From Nostoc sp. TCL26-01 (GTDB lineage: Bacteria; Cyanobacteriota; Cyanobacteriia; Cyanobacteriales; Nostocaceae): 64,000 nucleotides of DNA. The position numbers and the translations under genes are program-made. This document shows, piece after piece, positions 60,150 to 64,000 of this stretch. Within the stretch, counting starts at the first letter, position 1; every line of letters begins with the position of its first letter. Location of the stretch: the NCBI RefSeq assembly GCF_013393945.1, contig NZ_CP040298.1:151846-215845 (forward strand), written 5' to 3'. The notes beneath the pieces are model-generated. The model worked only from the letters and a program-made list of their open reading frames with translations, made no database searches and was not told where the DNA came from.

Positions 60150-61196
60150 ATGCCATCTCCTGATAGTTTAGAAAAAGATTCCTTACCACCAATTAAACTC
60201 ATACCACTCGAAAATGATCCGGCGGCATCTGACAAGAGTGCTACAAAACTCAGTAGCAGATCCAAAAAGATAACAGCACCCATTGATATTCGGCTTGTCA
60301 AAGTACTGGAGTTTTTACGCAGTACCAATCTTGCGCCGAACAGTCGCAAAATGTATGAACGCGAACTCAAGCGATTTTTGGCATGGACGCAACTGCACTA
60401 TCATGAGTTACGCCCACGTCACCTGGGGTTATACAAGGAATATCTGCGCGATGAAGTAAAAACTGATTCAGGAAAACCCCTATCAAAAAGCAGTATCAAT
60501 GCTGGGGTTGCTGCGCTCAAAAGCTTCTTTAAATGGATGTGCTACACGTATCCAGACATCATTGCTACTAACCCCACACTGGGGATAAAGCTAGAAAAAG
60601 TACCATTGCCACCAGCCCAAAGTCTAACTGACGAACAGATGGAGCGAGTTTGGTCAGCATTAGAATTGCTGGGCGAAACAAGGCAACGGGATACAGCGCT
60701 CGTCCACATTCTCAGTCATGGACTCCGCGCTGGGGAAATTATACAGTTAAATGTCGGCTCTTTTGATGGCAAGCTGCTGTTTTTACCTGATACCAAAACT
60801 AATGAACCGCGCTTAGTGCCATTGCGTAAAGAAAGCCGCGACGTGTTACAAGAGTATTTGCGATCGCGCTCTTGTCAGGGTGAAGAACTAAATAGCCTCA
60901 CACCGTTGATGATTTCGTATCATGCTTCATATAAAGGTGAAAGGCTAAGTTATCACGGAATTTACTTTGCTGTGGAAAAAATCGGTGAATTAGCTGGGAT
61001 TGTTGATTTGCATCCCCACCAATTTCGGCATACTTACGCCACTGATTTACTACTACTGGGTGTTGACCCCAGCCATGCGCGGAAATTGACGGGACATCAA
61101 AGTGAGAAGGCATTTCGACGGTATACATTGCGTAGTGAACAAGAAGCGGCGATCGCTGCTTACTACCGTGCTATTGGTGAGGAAGAAGCGGAGTAG
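60150..61196 (+). CDS. Tyrosine recombinase (XerD-like)
   Basis: 348 residues. An N-terminal SAM-like DNA-binding domain (about 50-140: FLRSTNLAPNSRKMYERELK) is followed by the catalytic domain. The R-K-H-R-H-Y set is visible as HGLRAGEI, TKTNEPR, HPHQFRHTYA, LTGHQS and FRRYTLR. It could resolve plasmid multimers or integrate the element. Two small genes follow with 3-base spacing and 4-base overlap, so it leads an operon. Confidence 0.85.
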   Translation: MPSPDSLEKDSLPPIKLIPLENDPAASDKSATKLSSRSKKITAPIDIRLVKVLEFLRSTNLAPNSRKMYERELKRFLAWTQLHYHELRPRHLGLYKEYLRDEVKTDSGKPLSKSSINAGVAALKSFFKWMCYTYPDIIATNPTLGIKLEKVPLPPAQSLTDEQMERVWSALELLGETRQRDTALVHILSHGLRAGEIIQLNVGSFDGKLLFLPDTKTNEPRLVPLRKESRDVLQEYLRSRSCQGEELNSLTPLMISYHASYKGERLSYHGIYFAVEKIGELAGIVDLHPHQFRHTYATDLLLLGVDPSHARKLTGHQSEKAFRRYTLRSEQEAAIAAYYRAIGEEEAE

Positions 61197-61199
61197 GCT

Positions 61200-61667
61200 A
61201 TGCCCAAACCATTAGACCCCAAGTGTCAGTTATGCTCTAAGTTACCAACTTCTAAAGCAAAAGTTCTGCATGGTACTGATGGGGATGGATGCTGGAATCC
61301 CAAAGTTTGCCACAATCGCCGTTCGTTCTACCGCCGCCGAAGTGAGAATAACTCAGCAGAAATTGATGCTATTGCAGTCGAACCACCAGCGACGTATTTT
61401 GCTGTGCTGTATTTATATAAAGAACCAGGGGATAAGCCATTACACGCCTTGGGTGCAGAACTCTGGCTGGGACAAAAGCCTGTTTGTCGGTTAGAGCCAA
61501 TTCACTGCTTTGGGCTAACTGCTGGCAAGATTCGCACTTATACAGATCAAGTGTTACAGGCTTTTGCTCAACAATATGGTGTTTCCCTCCACCAATATAA
61601 GGATATGTTTGAGATTAGTCCAACTCACTGTCCAGCGCGTCCCTGCCCATTGCATCCTGAATCATGA
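61200..61667 (+). CDS. Cys-rich hypothetical protein in recombinase operon
   Basis: 155 residues. The N-terminus has Cys spaced as in a metal site (CQLCSKLP and CWNPKVCHNRRSFYRRRSE), the latter highly basic. The middle is beta-rich (YFAVLYLYKEPGDKP) and the end has another Cys pair (HCPARPCPLHP). It starts three bases after the recombinase. A DNA-binding accessory factor is possible. Confidence 0.55.
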   Translation: MPKPLDPKCQLCSKLPTSKAKVLHGTDGDGCWNPKVCHNRRSFYRRRSENNSAEIDAIAVEPPATYFAVLYLYKEPGDKPLHALGAELWLGQKPVCRLEPIHCFGLTAGKIRTYTDQVLQAFAQQYGVSLHQYKDMFEISPTHCPARPCPLHPES

Positions 61668-62347
61668 CTACATATCATCAGTTAACAATCTGGGATATCT
61701 TGGATGAGATGTCAGAAGCTCCAGTCACATCTTCACTTTCTCCGGTGTGGGAATGTTTGGATACTGAGCTAAAAAGTTTATCTGTGGAAGCACAATTGTC
61801 AACTGCCGCCGCCGCCTTTTATCAAATTGCAGATATTCTCAACTCTCGTGCTGAGTTATTGTTGTCAGATGTCCGCGCTCAGAACGATGTTGAAGGGCCA
61901 GTGATCAGCACTCTCTTATTTGCTGGGTTAGTGCGGACGACAATGCAGCTAGATTTGGATGATCTCATAGAAGAACCAGCACAGCAAACTTTTAGACCAC
62001 ATTGGCCACATCAGTTTTCTCATGCTGCCGAAAGTCATAATTCAGTTGCCGTGCCTGTTGAGAAAGAGAATGTCTTGGCAATGTTGGAGATTCAGACTGT
62101 AGAAGATGTGCATCGGTTGGCTGGTGATGAAGATGTGCAGAAATGGCAGAGTGCGATCGCTCACTATCTTGCACAAGTCAAAGATGAAATTACGCTCACT
62201 AAACTACAATCTAGATTGCGTATGCCAATGGTAGAGGTATGGTTGGGATTGTTGCTGGGTGGTTTTACATTGGAGCAGAGAGGCGATTTTTATAATAGCC
62301 AAGATATTTGGGTGATTGCCAACACAGATCAACTAGTTATGAAATAG
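61664..62347 (+). CDS. Hypothetical protein in recombinase operon
   Basis: 227 residues, mostly helical. A C-terminal part (LTKLQSRLRMPMVEVWLGLL then LEQRGDFY) looks like a winged-helix or helix-turn-helix, with RLRMPMVEVWLGLLLGG as the possible recognition part. It overlaps the preceding gene by four bases (ATGA). The recombinase and the two following genes are therefore one transcription unit. Function unknown. Confidence 0.55.
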   Translation: MTTYHQLTIWDILDEMSEAPVTSSLSPVWECLDTELKSLSVEAQLSTAAAAFYQIADILNSRAELLLSDVRAQNDVEGPVISTLLFAGLVRTTMQLDLDDLIEEPAQQTFRPHWPHQFSHAAESHNSVAVPVEKENVLAMLEIQTVEDVHRLAGDEDVQKWQSAIAHYLAQVKDEITLTKLQSRLRMPMVEVWLGLLLGGFTLEQRGDFYNSQDIWVIANTDQLVMK

Positions 62348-62972
62348 TTTTCTGGCTGGAACCAAGCTGGTAAAAATCAATTAAATCATAAGTCGGAAGT
62401 CTTTTCTGGCATAGGAATTTTAGCAACAGTAAAATTACTGCTTACTATAAAATTTTCGTTACTGTAATATCTAAAAAATCTGACATTACTGGTTATCTTA
62501 CCGAAGAATAAAATTTATAAAAAAGTAAGATATTGCAATCTTTTGACACTTTTTATGAATTGCCAAAAAGATGTAAAGCATTCTCCGGCAATGTTTTCAT
62601 ACTTTTAATAAACTTCGGCGGGTTTAAGTCCCCGGCTTCTAACAAGCCGCAAGTTTTGTGGCGGGGTCTAAATCTCCGTTACAAAACTGTACTTGCGACT
62701 TGTGACTTGCGACTTGCGACTTGTTTAACTGATTAAATACATAAACTTCGCACACAATACATGAAAAACTCAATCTAGACTGCGGTGATTACTGAAAAGT
62801 CTATCTAACCAGTTTTCAGCATAAACGCGCTGGCAACTAACCGTATAAAAAGTGTACAAAAGTACAAGCCAGACTACTCAAGTATGTTCAGTAGTAGATT
62901 GTCTCCAGAAAACCAAGTGCTAGAGAACACAACTACAAACAAATTAACTCATAAAATTATCAGGAAAGTGTC
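62348..62972. other. Gene-free stretch with possible IS200/IS605-type end remnant and heptamer repeat
   Basis: 625 bases with no convincing gene. At about 62608-62680, ggcgggtttaagtccccggc and gcggggtctaaatctccg recall the structured right ends (omega-RNA region) of cyanobacterial IS200/IS605-type elements. No tnpA or tnpB is near, so it would be a remnant at most. A heptamer array follows at 62693-62720. The rest is AT-rich. A good AGGAAAG ribosome binding site precedes 62973. Confidence 0.4.
62693..62720. repeat. Tandem heptamer repeat (TTGCGAC type)
   Basis: TTGCGAC, TTGTGAC, TTGCGAC, TTGCGAC. Same family as at 40766, 58691 and 59189. Confidence 0.8.
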
Positions 62973-63704
62973 ATGAGCCAAAGCTTAATCACGCAAGAGT
63001 TGGGAATTATCATTGCCGCTAAAAATCATAAACCAACAATACTTAATCCAGATTTTCTTAAATACAGTGGCATAGTTCCCAGCGAATGGGAAATGGCTCG
63101 TCAACCAGTATATACCCAGAGTGTATCTCAAGTTGCTTTCACAAACGGTGTCGCCATCATAGCTGAACCTACACGAGTTATATTTATAGAGGCAATAGAA
63201 AGTAAAACAGCAGCAGAAATAGCAGTTGCAGACATCGCTAAAAAATATGTTCAAACCTTACCTAATGTAGAGTATGAGGCAGTAGGTATTAATCCCAGGG
63301 GCTACATTGCTTTTGCAGAACAACTTGATGCAGCCCGCCTGTTCCTATCAGAAACCCTATTATCTCCAGGAGCATGGCAAGAAGTGGGCAATGCACCTGT
63401 CAGAGCTTCACTCAACTTAGTTTACAATTTAGAGCGTAGCCCCCTTTACCTCAGCATCAATGAAGCAGGATTACGGAACCCAGATGAAACGAACACTCCC
63501 ATCGTTTTATTTAGTGGTAGCTTTAGCTATGAAGTAAAAAGTGAAAATCCCTCAGAACGACAAAATAACGTATATCAAATTTTAGATAACTGGCAAGCCG
63601 ACTTAGAAGCCTATCAAGAAATTATTACCAGTAAATTTATTGGTAAAACTCATGAAGAAAAGGTAGTAATTCCTAATGTATTTGCCATGAGTACTGCTGT
63701 CTAA
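62973..63704 (+). CDS. Conserved hypothetical protein
   Basis: 243 residues, alpha/beta. It starts MSQSLITQELGIIIAAKNHK, with later NPRGYIAFAEQLDAARLFLS and SINEAGLRNPDETNTPIVLF. No enzyme motif or membrane helix. The ATG has AGGAAAG upstream. It stands alone and ends before a strong hairpin. Function unknown. Confidence 0.6.
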   Translation: MSQSLITQELGIIIAAKNHKPTILNPDFLKYSGIVPSEWEMARQPVYTQSVSQVAFTNGVAIIAEPTRVIFIEAIESKTAAEIAVADIAKKYVQTLPNVEYEAVGINPRGYIAFAEQLDAARLFLSETLLSPGAWQEVGNAPVRASLNLVYNLERSPLYLSINEAGLRNPDETNTPIVLFSGSFSYEVKSENPSERQNNVYQILDNWQADLEAYQEIITSKFIGKTHEEKVVIPNVFAMSTAV

Positions 63705-63750
63705 ATATAGTCACTGGTACTCAAAACTCAATCATTAATAAACTGCGGAT

Positions 63751-63779
63751 TTAGCTATTAGCGAAAAGCTAATAGCTAA
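63751..63779 (+). terminator. Perfect hairpin after 63704
   Basis: TTAGCTATTAGC (63751-63762) and GCTAATAGCTAA (63768-63779) form a perfect 12-bp stem with a GAAAA loop, 46 bases after the stop of the last gene. There is no long T-run. A terminator or repeat element is likely. Confidence 0.5.
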
Positions 63780-64000
63780 TGTCATTGCCACATATTTTTG
63801 TAGAGCGCCAAGACAAAGAAATGAGAAACCAGGGGCTAGAATAGCCCTATGGTCGAGCTATGTTGAAATATTAAACCCTAGAAAAGTTTAATATTGCCCA
63901 AAATCTTTCTACAAAATTACTTCATTCAGAGCTTCTGCTAGCTCTTAAACAACTAATATTTTCCTAATTAACTACTTTTTAAAATTTATTAGAGGTCTAT

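Noticed and set aside
62533..62736. 67-codon ORF in the long gap before 62973
   Set aside because: Its second half is translated from the heptamer array and a structured repeat; no start signal.

Overview
The window reads as part of a large conjugative plasmid, or an integrated relative of one, from a filamentous heterocyst-forming cyanobacterium of the Nostoc/Anabaena kind. The evidence is the density of HIP1 octamers (gcgatcgc, e.g. at 1051 and 1401), tandem heptamer repeats of the TTGCGAC type (40766, 58691, 59189, 62693), short dispersed palindromic repeats, PEP-CTERM proteins, and a mobilisation and secretion gene set of the cyanobacterial MPF-C type. No rRNA or tRNA gene and no core metabolic gene was seen. 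All assignments come from reading motifs by eye, without database searches.

Layout. (1) 1-5.9 kb: the end of a hypothetical gene, a KilA-N protein, and a large replication protein (DUF3854/Toprim-like domain plus superfamily-2 helicase, CyRepA1-like) preceded by a perfect hairpin. A helical-protein/HNH gene pair follows, and then a frameshifted second copy of the rep 3' end. (2) 6-16 kb: accessory cargo. It holds two PEP-CTERM proteins, several small cyanobacterial hypotheticals, a CoiA-like zinc-finger/GIY-YIG protein, two more HNH proteins, a frameshifted insertion sequence with 19-bp inverted ends, and a HEAT-repeat protein. (3) 16.2-20.5 kb: a 1421-residue methyltransferase/strawberry-notch helicase fusion, perhaps anti-restriction. 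(4) 20.5-22.9 kb: a SprT-like zinc protease operon divergent from a MOSC/alkyltransferase-like fusion whose catalytic Cys is Ile. (5) 22.9-27.7 kb: a 1590-residue protein with the signature of a double-psi beta-barrel RNA polymerase (RSP, then DFDGD 64 residues later). This is the most interesting gene in the window. (6) 27.7-32 kb: small proteins, a membrane-anchored Mrr-like nuclease, and a ParM-type actin with a small partner. (7) 32-51 kb: the conjugation block. It has a MobF relaxase-helicase with an extra DUF3854 domain and an out-of-frame nested ORF, a coupling protein, and a run of mostly overlapping type IV secretion genes (VirB2, B3, B4, B5, B6, B8, B10 and B9-like). (8) 51-64 kb: a small regulator, an AIPR-like defence protein, a SWIM/SNF2 pair, a second helical-protein/HNH pair, a four-helix-bundle pseudogene between inverted heptamer repeats, a nucleotidyltransferase, a tyrosine recombinase with two co-transcribed small genes, and a hypothetical gene.

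How the parts may work together. Rep, ParM with its partner, relaxase, coupling protein and the secretion operon make a complete plan for replication, segregation and transfer. The polymerase-like protein, the Toprim-like domain on the relaxase and the SprT/MOSC-ATL locus all suggest nucleic-acid handling. Possible roles are priming or transcription on incoming single strands, removal of protein-DNA adducts, or recognition of alkylated DNA. That link is inference. The methyltransferase/helicase fusion, AIPR, Mrr-like and SNF2/SWIM genes look like defence or anti-defence cargo.

Caution: three reading-frame breaks (two in the transposase, one in the four-helix-bundle gene) lie in T6-T7 homopolymers, so some pseudogene calls could be sequencing errors.
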